Source of the DNA: Chloroflexota bacterium
GTDB taxonomy: Bacteria > Chloroflexota > Dehalococcoidia > SAR202 > UBA11138
Direction of reading: 5' to 3'
Assembly (NCBI GenBank): GCA_022561955.1
Contig: JADFQF010000006.1
Location: forward strand, 1-14,980
DNA: 14,980 nt
The notes below the pieces were generated by a model that saw only the letters and a list, made by a program, of their open reading frames with translations, was not told the DNA's origin and made no database searches. Position 1 is the stretch's first letter; each line of letters begins with the position of its first letter. Below, in pieces: positions 7,249-14,313 of the stretch. A program made the translations under genes and the position numbers.

Positions 7249-7771
7249 TTTCTTCTCCATAACCTGAATTCATCAGGCTACAACTTTCTCGAAACGCAAT
7301 TTCCAATATTGCTAATTAATTGCGGTGCTTCGTTAGATTTTGCATAGCATTAGTTAGTGGCGAGGCTCGGGTGCTCCTCATACTTATCGGGGGGAGTCTC
7401 CATTAGGTTAGGAACGTGCCTGGTGTGATGGGGCGTCAATCCGCTTCAGATAGCGCTTGACTACGCGAATGAATCAAAGCCTGGGAATGTCGCCTGATTC
7501 GAATAGTTTCCTATCTGGAAGGTCTCTTTAGAGAAAGATCATTCATCTACTTCGCGAAGACCCAACGATAAAGGTACGGCTTCACCAGACGGCAAACCTC
7601 TTATCATTAGAGGCGCCTAAGTCCTCTGGGATGCAGACACCGATCTGAGAAGACTACCGCGACTTTTTCCACAGGCGCACTGACCAAGGGAATTCGCTAA
7701 AGCAAACAAAATCTTTGGAAGATACGTGAAGGAGATTACATTAATAACGTATCATATTGAGCCGAATTCGT
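7249..7771. other. intergenic region between pyrG and rho, no gene seen
   Basis: About 520 bases separate the pyrG stop from the rho start. No coherent reading frame, tRNA or known RNA motif is visible. It should contain the rho promoter and 5' leader; a small inverted repeat GCAAT-ATTGC lies around 7296-7312, and CCTCT-AGAGG around 7598-7614. The length would allow a regulatory leader for rho, whose expression is often self-limited through early termination, but nothing here proves it. Confidence 0.4.
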
Positions 7772-9436
7772 CTACACCTTTTTCATGTCTACAATTGAAT
7801 CCGTTTCTTCGAGAGGCATCGCGTGCTGACCACCTTCTCTAAGTGTCCTTTTTGCGGCACCGATAAACTCCCTAAATAGCGGATGTGGCCGATCGGGCCG
7901 GGAGAGGAACTCCGGATGGAACTGCGTACCCAGCATGAACGGCTGCCCCACCATCTCCATGATCTCCACGAGATTTCCGTCGGGAGATAGCCCGGTTGGC
8001 CAGAGTCCCGCCGCTTCGAACTCCTCCTTGTAGCTGTTGTTGAACTCGAACCTGTGGCGATGCCTTTCGTAGACCCGTGGCTCGCCATACGCCCTGGAGG
8101 CCAAACTGCCCTTGACCACATCGCAAGGATATACGCCGAGCCTCATCGTGCCGCCCTTCTGAGTAACGTCTTTCTGGTCGGGCATGATGTCGATCACCGG
8201 GTCGGGGGTATCCGGATCGCATTCCGTCGTGTTGGCGTCTTTTCTCCCGAGAAGCGCTCGGGCGACGTCGATGACCATTACCTGTAGGCCCAGGCATAGC
8301 CCCAGATAAGGAACGCCGTGGTTTCGCGCGTAACGCACGGTCTCGATCATGCCCTCCACGCCACGGCTCCCAAACCCTCCAGGGACCACGATGCCCTGGA
8401 CCGACTTCAGGAACTCGTCGGGGCCGAACTCTTCGACGTCTTCGGAGTTGATCCATTTCACTTCTACATCGCAATCGTGGGCCAGCCCAGCGTGTATCAG
8501 GGCCTCTTTAACGGATATATATGAGTCCCGTAGATTGACGTATTTGCCGACCACGGCTATGGACAGCACCTGCTTGGGAGCCTTCAGGTCGTTCACCATC
8601 CGGCGCCACTCGACCATATCTCTCCCATTTGTCTGGATGTTCAGGGTCTCGACTATGAGGTCTCCAAGCCCTTCTTCCTCCAGGATGAGAGGGACCTCGT
8701 ACACCGTGTCGACGGTCGGAAGTGTGATGACTCCCCGCGCCGCGACGTCGCAGTGCACGGTTATCTTCCGTTTGATCTCCTCGCTCATCTCGTGGTCGCT
8801 ACGACAGATTATCGCGTCGGGCTGTATCCCGATGGAGCGAAGCTCGCGCACGCTGTGCTGAGTAGGCTTGCTCTTAAGCTCATCGGTCGCGGATATGTAC
8901 GGTAGGAAGGTCACATGTATGTAGAAGACGTTGTCTCTCCCCACCTCGTTGCGCATCTGCCGTATGGCCTCCAGAAACGGCAAGCCTTCTATGTCGCCGA
9001 CGGTACCGCCAACTTCGACGATTATGACCTCTGCCTGGCTCTCTTCCGCCAGGCCGCGAATGCGCTCCTTGATGGCGTCTGTGACGTGAGGTATCGCCTG
9101 TATCGTTCCTCCGAGGAACTCCCCCTTGCGCTCTCTGGAGATGATATCGCTGTAGATCTGCCCGGCCGTCAAATTGGACGAGCGGGTGAGGTCCAAGTCT
9201 ATGAAGCGCTCGTAGTGCCCGAGGTCCAGGTCGGTCTCGCAGCCATCCTTGGTCACGAAGACCTCGCCGTGCTGAAACGGCGACATCGTTCCCGGGTCCA
9301 CGTTGAGATACGGGTCCAGCTTGAGGACCGACACAGTAACCCCGCGACTCTTCAGGATTCTACCCAGAGAAGCGACGCTGATGCCCTTGCCTACGGAGCT
9401 AACGACACCGCCCGTTACAAATATGTACTTGGTCAT
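7772..9436 (-). CDS. pyrG: CTP synthase (glutamine hydrolysing)
   Basis: A 554-residue complete CTP synthase, which aminates UTP to CTP with ATP and glutamine, the last step of pyrimidine nucleotide synthesis in the cytoplasm. The synthetase domain (about 1-265) begins KYIFVTGGVVSSVGKGISVA, including the nucleotide-binding loop, and has DPGTMSPFQHGEVFVTKDG and EVGGTVGDIEGLPFLEAIRQ. The class I glutamine amidotransferase domain (about 292-535) has the nucleophile in LGLCLGLQ (Cys381) and the His507/Glu509 pair in GTQFHPEF. The ATG at 9436 is preceded by AGAGGG about 10 bases away. The C-terminal tail of about 20 residues after the amidotransferase fold is acidic and poorly conserved in the family. 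It is on the same strand as rho but separated by more than 500 bases, so co-transcription is uncertain. Confidence 0.98.
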   Translation of the reverse strand: MTKYIFVTGGVVSSVGKGISVASLGRILKSRGVTVSVLKLDPYLNVDPGTMSPFQHGEVFVTKDGCETDLDLGHYERFIDLDLTRSSNLTAGQIYSDIISRERKGEFLGGTIQAIPHVTDAIKERIRGLAEESQAEVIIVEVGGTVGDIEGLPFLEAIRQMRNEVGRDNVFYIHVTFLPYISATDELKSKPTQHSVRELRSIGIQPDAIICRSDHEMSEEIKRKITVHCDVAARGVITLPTVDTVYEVPLILEEEGLGDLIVETLNIQTNGRDMVEWRRMVNDLKAPKQVLSIAVVGKYVNLRDSYISVKEALIHAGLAHDCDVEVKWINSEDVEEFGPDEFLKSVQGIVVPGGFGSRGVEGMIETVRYARNHGVPYLGLCLGLQVMVIDVARALLGRKDANTTECDPDTPDPVIDIMPDQKDVTQKGGTMRLGVYPCDVVKGSLASRAYGEPRVYERHRHRFEFNNSYKEEFEAAGLWPTGLSPDGNLVEIMEMVGQPFMLGTQFHPEFLSRPDRPHPLFREFIGAAKRTLREGGQHAMPLEETDSIVDMKKV

Positions 9437-9454
9437 TGTTGATAGCCCTCTACT

Positions 9455-9460
9455 AGTATA
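9455..9460 (-). promoter_or_regulatory. candidate -10 box for pyrG
   Basis: TATACT on the minus strand lies 18 bases before the pyrG ATG. It would start transcription around 9448 and leave a leader of about a dozen bases with the AGAGGG ribosome site. The -35 at the matching distance (TTCCAT) is poor, so only the -10 is proposed. Confidence 0.3.
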
Positions 9461-9610
9461 TTCAGAGAATCGCAGAGCATGGAACCACAGAATAGTTTCA
9501 TATACGGCTACACACCACGATTAGGGCACAGCATTACACGGAGTTTGCAATAAAGACTTGATAATTCAAGGAGGGACGAGAGGGGTAGTTCGAGAAGGGG
9601 GCCTGTCATA

Positions 9611-9631
9611 GCGAGAGAATGCAACTCTCGC
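9611..9631. repeat. perfect hairpin, 7-base stem
   Basis: GCGAGAG and CTCTCGC flank a 7-base loop (AATGCAA). The stem is perfect. No T run follows on either strand, so it is not a standard terminator; it might be a regulatory or processing structure or a protein-binding palindrome in the pyrG upstream region. Confidence 0.5.
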
Positions 9632-9647
9632 AAGCTCATGCCGACCT

Positions 9648-9664
9648 TTCGATTTTCAATCGAA
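9648..9664. repeat. perfect hairpin, 7-base stem, 3-base loop
   Basis: TTCGATT and AATCGAA flank TTC. It begins 17 bases after the previous hairpin. The AT-rich stem would also serve as a dyad operator. No function can be assigned. Confidence 0.45.
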
Positions 9665-9911
9665 CAAGGCTAACCAATGGCTGGTCACTTCCCCTCTATT
9701 TGTTGTGGAAAGTATAGGGCCGTTGAGAAATCATTGTCAATTCAATCCTAGCATCAGCCGGAAGATACCGGAAGGGCAGATGGCCGTGAATCCACTGAAT
9801 TCAAGATGGAAGCAGAGCAATTGCGACGACTAATGCGCGGGGGCTGATAAGGGCGGGGTGACCCACGAAACAGTGTTTTGGAATGGGCGCTGCCCTTCTA
9901 TTTTCCGATGA

Positions 9912-9941
9912 TTAACGTCGAGACGGCGCGTGATGTAGTAT
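9912..9941 (+). promoter_or_regulatory. candidate promoter for the metalloprotease gene
   Basis: TTAACG (9912-9917) and TAGTAT (9936-9941) are separated by 18 bases; each matches the consensus at four of six positions. The predicted start near 9948 would leave a leader of about 23 bases carrying the AAAGGAGA ribosome site before the TTG start. Confidence 0.3.
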
Positions 9942-9970
9942 TGATTGGCAGACTCTAAAGGAGACGTAGC

Positions 9971-10873
9971 TTGAGCATCGCGGTGATACCCGCCTATAAG
10001 GTGATCGCAAAGTCGGCCAGGCAGGCGGTGGGACTTCCCTTCGAGGAGGCCGTGAACAAGCTGGAAGAGGGTCTTCGCAGCTATATCAGGGACCTGCTTT
10101 CGAACCTGCATACATCCTTTGTAGACCTGGGGGAGAGGTCGGCCGTGGCGCAACTTGGCGACCCGAACCCCGAAGAGCTCCTGGACGCCTTGAGCGCCCT
10201 CGAGTCGGGTGAGCCGAAGGGCATTGTCGAAGATGCGCTGGCGTTATGCGTGAAGCACATGCCACGATCCGACCTCGACGCGCGGGTCGTACTGCTTCCA
10301 GGCGACGGGAACAGCACGGTGCTGGTGAACAAATTGAACGGCGCGCTGGGATTCAGTCTGGGCGCCCAGGTGATGATGGTATTTCTGTGGCCCACCGATA
10401 GCTGGCAGACCTGGCTCAGGCATACGGTCACGCACGAATACGCCCATCTGGTGAGGAACCTGCTGTTCCCCAGGGGGCTTGCGGGCGGCAAGCTCATTTA
10501 CTTGAAGACGCAGGAGCCCGAAACGCTGCTGGATGCCCTGGTAGCCGAGGGCCTGGCGGACACGTTTGCGAAGCAGGTCCTGCCGGACATCTCACCTCTG
10601 TGGACCGAAGCGCCCTTCGATGACCGGGAGGCCATCGTCTGGCGCCGCGTGCATCGCAGGCTCGGCGTCTCCGAGCCGATCGAGATACGAAGAATCCTCT
10701 TCGGCGACAACGACAGGATACCTCAATGGGCCGGGTACAGCTTCGGATACCGGATAGTCGGCGACTTCCTGAAAGCGAACCCCGGTACTGACATTGCGGA
10801 GCTCATGGACCTGCCCGCGAAGGCCATATATGAAGGCAGCGGCTTTCAGGCCAGGCAGGAGTCGGCCCTTTAG
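9971..10873 (+). CDS. DUF2268-like predicted zinc metalloprotease
   Basis: A 300-residue cytoplasm-type protein (no signal peptide) with the zinc motif HEYAH at residues 155-159 and a downstream LLDALVAEGLAD segment in which Glu193 fits as the third zinc ligand. This HExxH plus EGLA arrangement is typical of the DUF2268 (YjaZ-like) predicted Zn-dependent proteases, whose substrates are mostly unknown. The start is TTG at 9971, chosen because AAAGGAGA ends 6 bases before it and the frame upstream offers nothing better. The stop overlaps by 3-4 bases with the stop of the convergent serine-protease lipoprotein gene, leaving no room for a bidirectional terminator. Peptidase function is inferred from motifs; the substrate cannot be told. 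Confidence 0.8.
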   Translation: MSIAVIPAYKVIAKSARQAVGLPFEEAVNKLEEGLRSYIRDLLSNLHTSFVDLGERSAVAQLGDPNPEELLDALSALESGEPKGIVEDALALCVKHMPRSDLDARVVLLPGDGNSTVLVNKLNGALGFSLGAQVMMVFLWPTDSWQTWLRHTVTHEYAHLVRNLLFPRGLAGGKLIYLKTQEPETLLDALVAEGLADTFAKQVLPDISPLWTEAPFDDREAIVWRRVHRRLGVSEPIEIRRILFGDNDRIPQWAGYSFGYRIVGDFLKANPGTDIAELMDLPAKAIYEGSGFQARQESAL

Positions 10874-12765
10874 GGCGCCACCGCGAATCGCGAAATTATA
10901 CGCTCCACCGTGGGCTCAAGGTCGGGCCAGTCAGCGAGGCCGCTCTGAACGGTGAGCCAGACGGCGGCATCACCACTGAGCATCAGCAGCACGGCGCCGC
11001 GAACGACGACGCCGTCCTCCGCAGACCCTTCGTAGTCGATCCTGTAGCCCGGATTCGATCGCCGTTCGAACACCTTCCCACGCGACAGCACTCGAAGTCT
11101 CGGGTCCGTGAGCTCGACGCTGTCGCCGTACTCTTCGATGCTCGCGGCGGCTGAGCCGGGCCGGACCTCCACCCACAGAATTCCGGTGCCGGTCGATTGT
11201 GTCGCGAAGTATTCGGTACGCTCCCCAGAACCCTTCGTCCATTCGGGAGGATGTGAGATCGAGAACAGGGAACTGTCGTCCGTGAAGACGGAGGGATCGA
11301 ACGAGTCCTGAATCTGAAGCAGCCGGCTCCACTGCTCGGCCTCTTCATCCCAGAGCCGCTTCTCTGCGATGGCCTCCAGGCTAATCAGATAGTTTCCCAG
11401 TACGAACCAGTGCACGCGGCCCTGCCAACGCTCGCCGGCGTCGCGGTGCCTCGTTACGTACTCGTGGGCGGGGACCGGCAGACGGCTGCGAATAGGGCCG
11501 TCGTTCAGGACTCGGAAGTCGGTCCAAGAGGTGGCCGGTCCGGGCACCCAGCTCGCAACATAGCTCTCTATCGAGGAAAACTTTTCCGGGTCTATGACGT
11601 CTGCCGCGATCAGGATTACACTCTCCGTGACGGGCTCCCAGATCAGGACTCTGTCCGGATTGCTCGAGCTTATTCGCCATCCTTCCGCAACGTCCACCGA
11701 GTACCAGTGCCTGTCGTTGACGTAACGGAAGCCCGACTCCTGTTCGGGCCCCGAGGTAAAAGACTTTTCGGGAGCCGCCTCACCAGAGACGCGGACAATT
11801 CTGCCGTTCATGAGGTCCGGGAGCAGCTCCTGAACCGTATTCGAAGAAATGGCCAGGCCGATTCCCAGCACCTGCCGGCCCAGCGCAAGGTCGATCCTGG
11901 AGGTGTTGATTCCCACGACCTCGCCACTGGTATTAATCAGCGGCCCCCCGCTGTTGCCGGGATTAATCGCGGCATCGGTCTGAAGGTACTCGACGGAGTC
12001 CGTAAAGCGTCTCGACGACACGACTCCCTTCGTAACCGTCGCCGTCGAGCCAAGTATATCGCCGAGAGGGAATCCTATAGCGACAACGTCTTCGCCTTCA
12101 CTGACGACGTCGGAGTCGGCAAAGGTCAAGATCTGGAGCACCCCGAAGCCCTCGAGTCGGATGACGGCGAGATCTATCTCTTCGTCAAGGCCGACAACCC
12201 TCCCCTTGATCGGAGTCCGCCCATCTATCATTACCGCGACATCCAGAGAGTTTCCGACGACGTGGGCGTTCGTCACCACCCATCCATCTTCGCTAAACAC
12301 GAATCCCGAGCCCGTTCCCGCGTCGGAGATTATCTGGACGACCGCGGATTTTATTTCGGCAATGACCTTGGACAGGGTAGGGGTCGCGGTCGGACGCGGG
12401 GTGGACGTCGGAGGGGGCGCAGGTGTGGGCGTTGAGGTCGCCTTGGGCAGCGGGCTGTTCGTGGGCGTTGGCACAGGCGTGAACGTCGGCGCCGGCAGAG
12501 AAGTCGCCGTGGGAACGGGAATTGCGGTAGCCGTGAGGGTCGGAGTATTGGCCAACTTCCGGGCCGAGATGGCCTCGACCGTTCGCCGGACCCGCACCGC
12601 GACAGTGGCCTCGGCGTCGATTTCCGGCATGGCCGTTTCTCTGGGCAGCGCGGCGGCGACGGCGGCCTGGACCGTGGCTTCGATATTAGGCTGTGGCGTC
12701 GCCTGGCAGCCGACCAGTACGATCAGACCCACCAATGTCATCGAGCCCCAAGAAAGACCCCGCAT
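10870..12765 (-). CDS. HtrA/DegP-type (S1C) serine protease lipoprotein with two C-terminal PsbP-like modules
   Basis: A 631-residue exported, lipid-anchored protease. The signal peptide MRGLSWGSMTLVGLIVLVGC ends in a lipobox (LVGC, Cys20). An Ala/Thr/Val-rich helix (about 26-72) and a Thr/Pro-rich linker (about 78-130) follow. The trypsin-like domain (about 132-325) has the full triad: His168 in TNAHVV, Asp198 in EIDLAVIRL and Ser272 in NPGNSGGPL. No PDZ domain follows. Instead residues 355-489 and 501-629 look like two diverged copies of a PsbP/DUF1795-like fold, each opening with a 'YSVDVAEGW' / 'FSISHPPEW' strand and closing with an amphipathic helix. The frame extends upstream to a TTG at 12801, but that TTG is part of the -35 box, so the ATG at 12765 is chosen. 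It likely acts outside the membrane in protein quality control or processing; the substrate is unknown. Confidence 0.9.
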   Translation of the reverse strand: MRGLSWGSMTLVGLIVLVGCQATPQPNIEATVQAAVAAALPRETAMPEIDAEATVAVRVRRTVEAISARKLANTPTLTATAIPVPTATSLPAPTFTPVPTPTNSPLPKATSTPTPAPPPTSTPRPTATPTLSKVIAEIKSAVVQIISDAGTGSGFVFSEDGWVVTNAHVVGNSLDVAVMIDGRTPIKGRVVGLDEEIDLAVIRLEGFGVLQILTFADSDVVSEGEDVVAIGFPLGDILGSTATVTKGVVSSRRFTDSVEYLQTDAAINPGNSGGPLINTSGEVVGINTSRIDLALGRQVLGIGLAISSNTVQELLPDLMNGRIVRVSGEAAPEKSFTSGPEQESGFRYVNDRHWYSVDVAEGWRISSSNPDRVLIWEPVTESVILIAADVIDPEKFSSIESYVASWVPGPATSWTDFRVLNDGPIRSRLPVPAHEYVTRHRDAGERWQGRVHWFVLGNYLISLEAIAEKRLWDEEAEQWSRLLQIQDSFDPSVFTDDSSLFSISHPPEWTKGSGERTEYFATQSTGTGILWVEVRPGSAAASIEEYGDSVELTDPRLRVLSRGKVFERRSNPGYRIDYEGSAEDGVVVRGAVLLMLSGDAAVWLTVQSGLADWPDLEPTVERIISRFAVAP

Positions 12766-12801
12766 GTAAGAATTATATAGACGGCATGTGGGGCTCCTCA
12801 A
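12530..12801 (-). repeat. duplicated promoter-signal-anchor cassette, copy in the serine protease gene
   Basis: The promoter, lipoprotein signal and the first ~78 codons correspond to those of the CAP gene (copy at 13955-14225). In a gapless hand alignment 59 of the first 78 residues are identical, with PRETAMPEIDAEATVAVRV wholly conserved, and the DNA is similarly close in the anchor region. After it the two linkers diverge, and the catalytic domains are unrelated. Confidence 0.75.
12772..12801 (-). promoter_or_regulatory. promoter of the serine protease gene, apparently leaderless
   Basis: TTGAGG (12801-12796), an 18-base spacer and a perfect TATAAT (12777-12772) are followed after six bases by the ATG at 12765. 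Transcription would start at the A of the ATG. No Shine-Dalgarno site fits this ATG, consistent with a leaderless mRNA. The paralogous CAP gene has the same arrangement. Confidence 0.7.
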
Positions 12802-12821
12802 TCTCCTACCGGGCCTGAATG

Positions 12822-14189
12822 CTATCGCTGGATGGCCGAAAGCTGAAGAATAGATTCAGTAAGCCGAGGCCCCGCGGCCGCCCGCCACACGACGACCGTG
12901 TACACCCCCGGCTCGGTGGCTAACGAACCAAGCCCGGCCAGGAACGAGAATCCATCAGAGTTTTCGCTCCAGGCCTCGGCCACGACCGCGTCGGGACCTA
13001 AATCTGAGTAGTAAGAGCCCGGCGGAGGTGGTTTGAGAATCCTCGCAATGGGCCCGACGCAGTCCGTTGTGAAGCCCCCGCCGAGGCAGTAGCTTCTGAG
13101 CGACTCAATCTGCGCCGGAGTCTTCCGGCTTGGCGGTGGATCGTAGTAGACGCTTATGACATTAGCGATGTCGACGCCGTCCGCGAGCTTTGTCAGCTCT
13201 AGCGAGAGAGTGCCGTCGGCTCCGATTTGGGGTGGGCTATTCGCGGCAACGTCTCCACCCTCAAAATGCTGCACGAAGACCGTTCGGCGGCCATTCCAGG
13301 CTATGCCTATGTTCACGAAGCGATGCGTCGTGCCGAGGATATTGTCGCGGTGCCCCCAGTCGGAGTCTGCATCGTCGTACACCATGTCCCACTCCGCCCG
13401 CTCCACCTCTTCACCAGGCTCCGGGACCTCACAGACCACCAGGTAGGAGTCGCAGTTTTTCTCGTCCCAGCGCTTGTCGGTCCAACCGCCGTAAGAGACG
13501 TTCTCCTTCGCGTAGCTCTTACCACCGGTCTCCGTGTACACCATGTATGGTTTTCGCCCATCCGACCACCAGTGGCCAAAGTAATCTTGCTCCAGCATGT
13601 CCTCGGCGTGCAGCTGTGCGGCTATGTTCGATCCCAAGGCTACCGGCGGCACGCCGTGATCGGCTCTGTCCTGATTTATCAGGTCGAGGGCGAGACGGCG
13701 TAGCTCGATTATCCGCTCCGACCGTGCAGCAACAGTCGGGATAGGGGTGCTCGTCGAAGTCTGCGTAGACGTCGGACGCGGCGTGAAGGTCGGCTGGGCC
13801 GTCGATGTAGCTTTTTGCGGCGGCTTGCTCGTGGGCGTCGGAATCGGTGTGAACGTAGAAGTGGCTCCAGGCAGCGGGCTGATCGCAGGCGTCGGTGCCG
13901 GCGTGAGCGTCGAGGTCGGCAGGGAGGTCGCCGCAAGAACGGCAGTCGCGGTACTCCCGAGGGCCGGGATATTGGCCAGTGTCTGGGCTGAAACAGCCTC
14001 GACCGTTCGCTGGACCCGCACCGCGACGGTGGCCTCGGCGTCGATTTCGGGCATGGCCGTTTCTCTGGGCGGCGCGGCGGCGACGGCGGCCTGGACGACG
14101 GATTCGATATTAGGCCGTGGCGTCGCCTGGCAGCCAACAAGTGTTGAAAGACCTGCAAACGCTACGACACCCCATAAAAGACCCCGCAT
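12822..14189 (-). CDS. CAP/SCP1 (PR-1 superfamily) domain lipoprotein
   Basis: A 455-residue lipid-anchored extracytoplasmic protein. The signal peptide MRGLLWGVVAFAGLSTLVGC ends in lipobox Cys20, followed by an anchor helix and a Thr/Pro-rich linker to about residue 155. The CAP domain (about 158-312) starts ELRRLALDLINQDRADHGV and contains QLHAEDM (His194), FGHW (His206), AKENVSYG (Glu229) and the hallmark WGHRDNIL (His280), the residues that line the CAP pocket. An acidic insertion with two cysteines (KNCDSYLVVCEVPEPGEE) lies between Glu229 and His280. About 140 C-terminal residues (VDIANVISVYYDPPPS onward) are unassigned and look beta-rich. Bacterial CAP proteins have varied or unknown activities. 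The TTG at 14225 is part of the -35 box and is rejected as a start. The gene precedes the serine protease gene by 56 bases, and that gene has its own promoter. Confidence 0.88.
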   Translation of the reverse strand: MRGLLWGVVAFAGLSTLVGCQATPRPNIESVVQAAVAAAPPRETAMPEIDAEATVAVRVQRTVEAVSAQTLANIPALGSTATAVLAATSLPTSTLTPAPTPAISPLPGATSTFTPIPTPTSKPPQKATSTAQPTFTPRPTSTQTSTSTPIPTVAARSERIIELRRLALDLINQDRADHGVPPVALGSNIAAQLHAEDMLEQDYFGHWWSDGRKPYMVYTETGGKSYAKENVSYGGWTDKRWDEKNCDSYLVVCEVPEPGEEVERAEWDMVYDDADSDWGHRDNILGTTHRFVNIGIAWNGRRTVFVQHFEGGDVAANSPPQIGADGTLSLELTKLADGVDIANVISVYYDPPPSRKTPAQIESLRSYCLGGGFTTDCVGPIARILKPPPPGSYYSDLGPDAVVAEAWSENSDGFSFLAGLGSLATEPGVYTVVVWRAAAGPRLTESILQLSAIQR

Positions 14190-14225
14190 GCAAAAATTAT
14201 ACCGACGGTTCACGAAAATTCTCAA
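13955..14225 (-). repeat. duplicated promoter-signal-anchor cassette, copy in the CAP gene
   Basis: This is the partner of the segment at 12530-12801. The two are in direct orientation about 1.4 kb apart, so recombination between them could delete or exchange the CAP gene. Confidence 0.75.
14196..14225 (-). promoter_or_regulatory. promoter of the CAP-domain lipoprotein gene, apparently leaderless
   Basis: TTGAGA (14225-14220), an 18-base spacer and a perfect TATAAT (14201-14196) are followed after six bases by the ATG at 14189. The predicted start is the A of the ATG. Spacing is identical to the promoter at 12772-12801, while the spacer sequences differ. Confidence 0.7.
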
Positions 14226-14254
14226 TGTCCTATCGGGCCCAAATGTCCTTTAGC

Positions 14255-14283
14255 TTGACCGAGCCGCGTTGCTGCCCTAAACT
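14255..14283 (+). promoter_or_regulatory. candidate promoter for the FAH-family gene
   Basis: TTGACC (14255-14260) and TAAACT (14278-14283) are 17 bases apart, with good -35 and fair -10 matches. The start near 14290 would leave a short leader holding the GGGGAGGAGG ribosome site. Its -35 box lies 30 bases from the divergent -35 of the CAP gene, so the two promoters could be co-regulated. Confidence 0.45.
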
Positions 14284-14313
14284 CCCGTGTGGTCTATCGA
14301 GGGGAGGAGGCTC

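Larger units (their letters stand above)
9437..9970. other. intergenic region between pyrG and the metalloprotease gene, no gene seen
   Basis: A 530-base divergent intergenic region without a supported gene. It holds a candidate pyrG -10 box, two perfect hairpins at 9611-9664 and a candidate promoter for the metalloprotease, all listed separately. A minus ORF of 107 codons that reaches into it from the metalloprotease gene is an antisense shadow. Confidence 0.4.

Noticed and set aside
7440..7560. Possible tRNA-like or riboswitch structure in the rho upstream region
   Set aside because: I looked for a T-loop and acceptor pairing and for known riboswitch cores, and found only short unrelated stems.
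8915..9442. 175-codon plus-strand ORF
   Set aside because: Shadow of pyrG.
11410..12435. 341-codon plus-strand ORF
   Set aside because: It is antisense to the serine protease gene and arises from that gene's GC-rich codons. Its translation has no coherent domain, and the opposite strand carries the full S1C triad.
12390..12560. Low-complexity repeated hexamer-like DNA resembling a tandem repeat
   Set aside because: It is the coding sequence of the Thr/Pro linker; repeats are irregular and explained by the protein.
13747..14253. 168-codon plus-strand ORF of Val/Gly-rich sequence, and a similar one at 12161-12769
   Set aside because: Both are antisense readings of the Thr/Pro-rich linker and anchor cassette; their resemblance to each other only reflects the duplicated coding strand.
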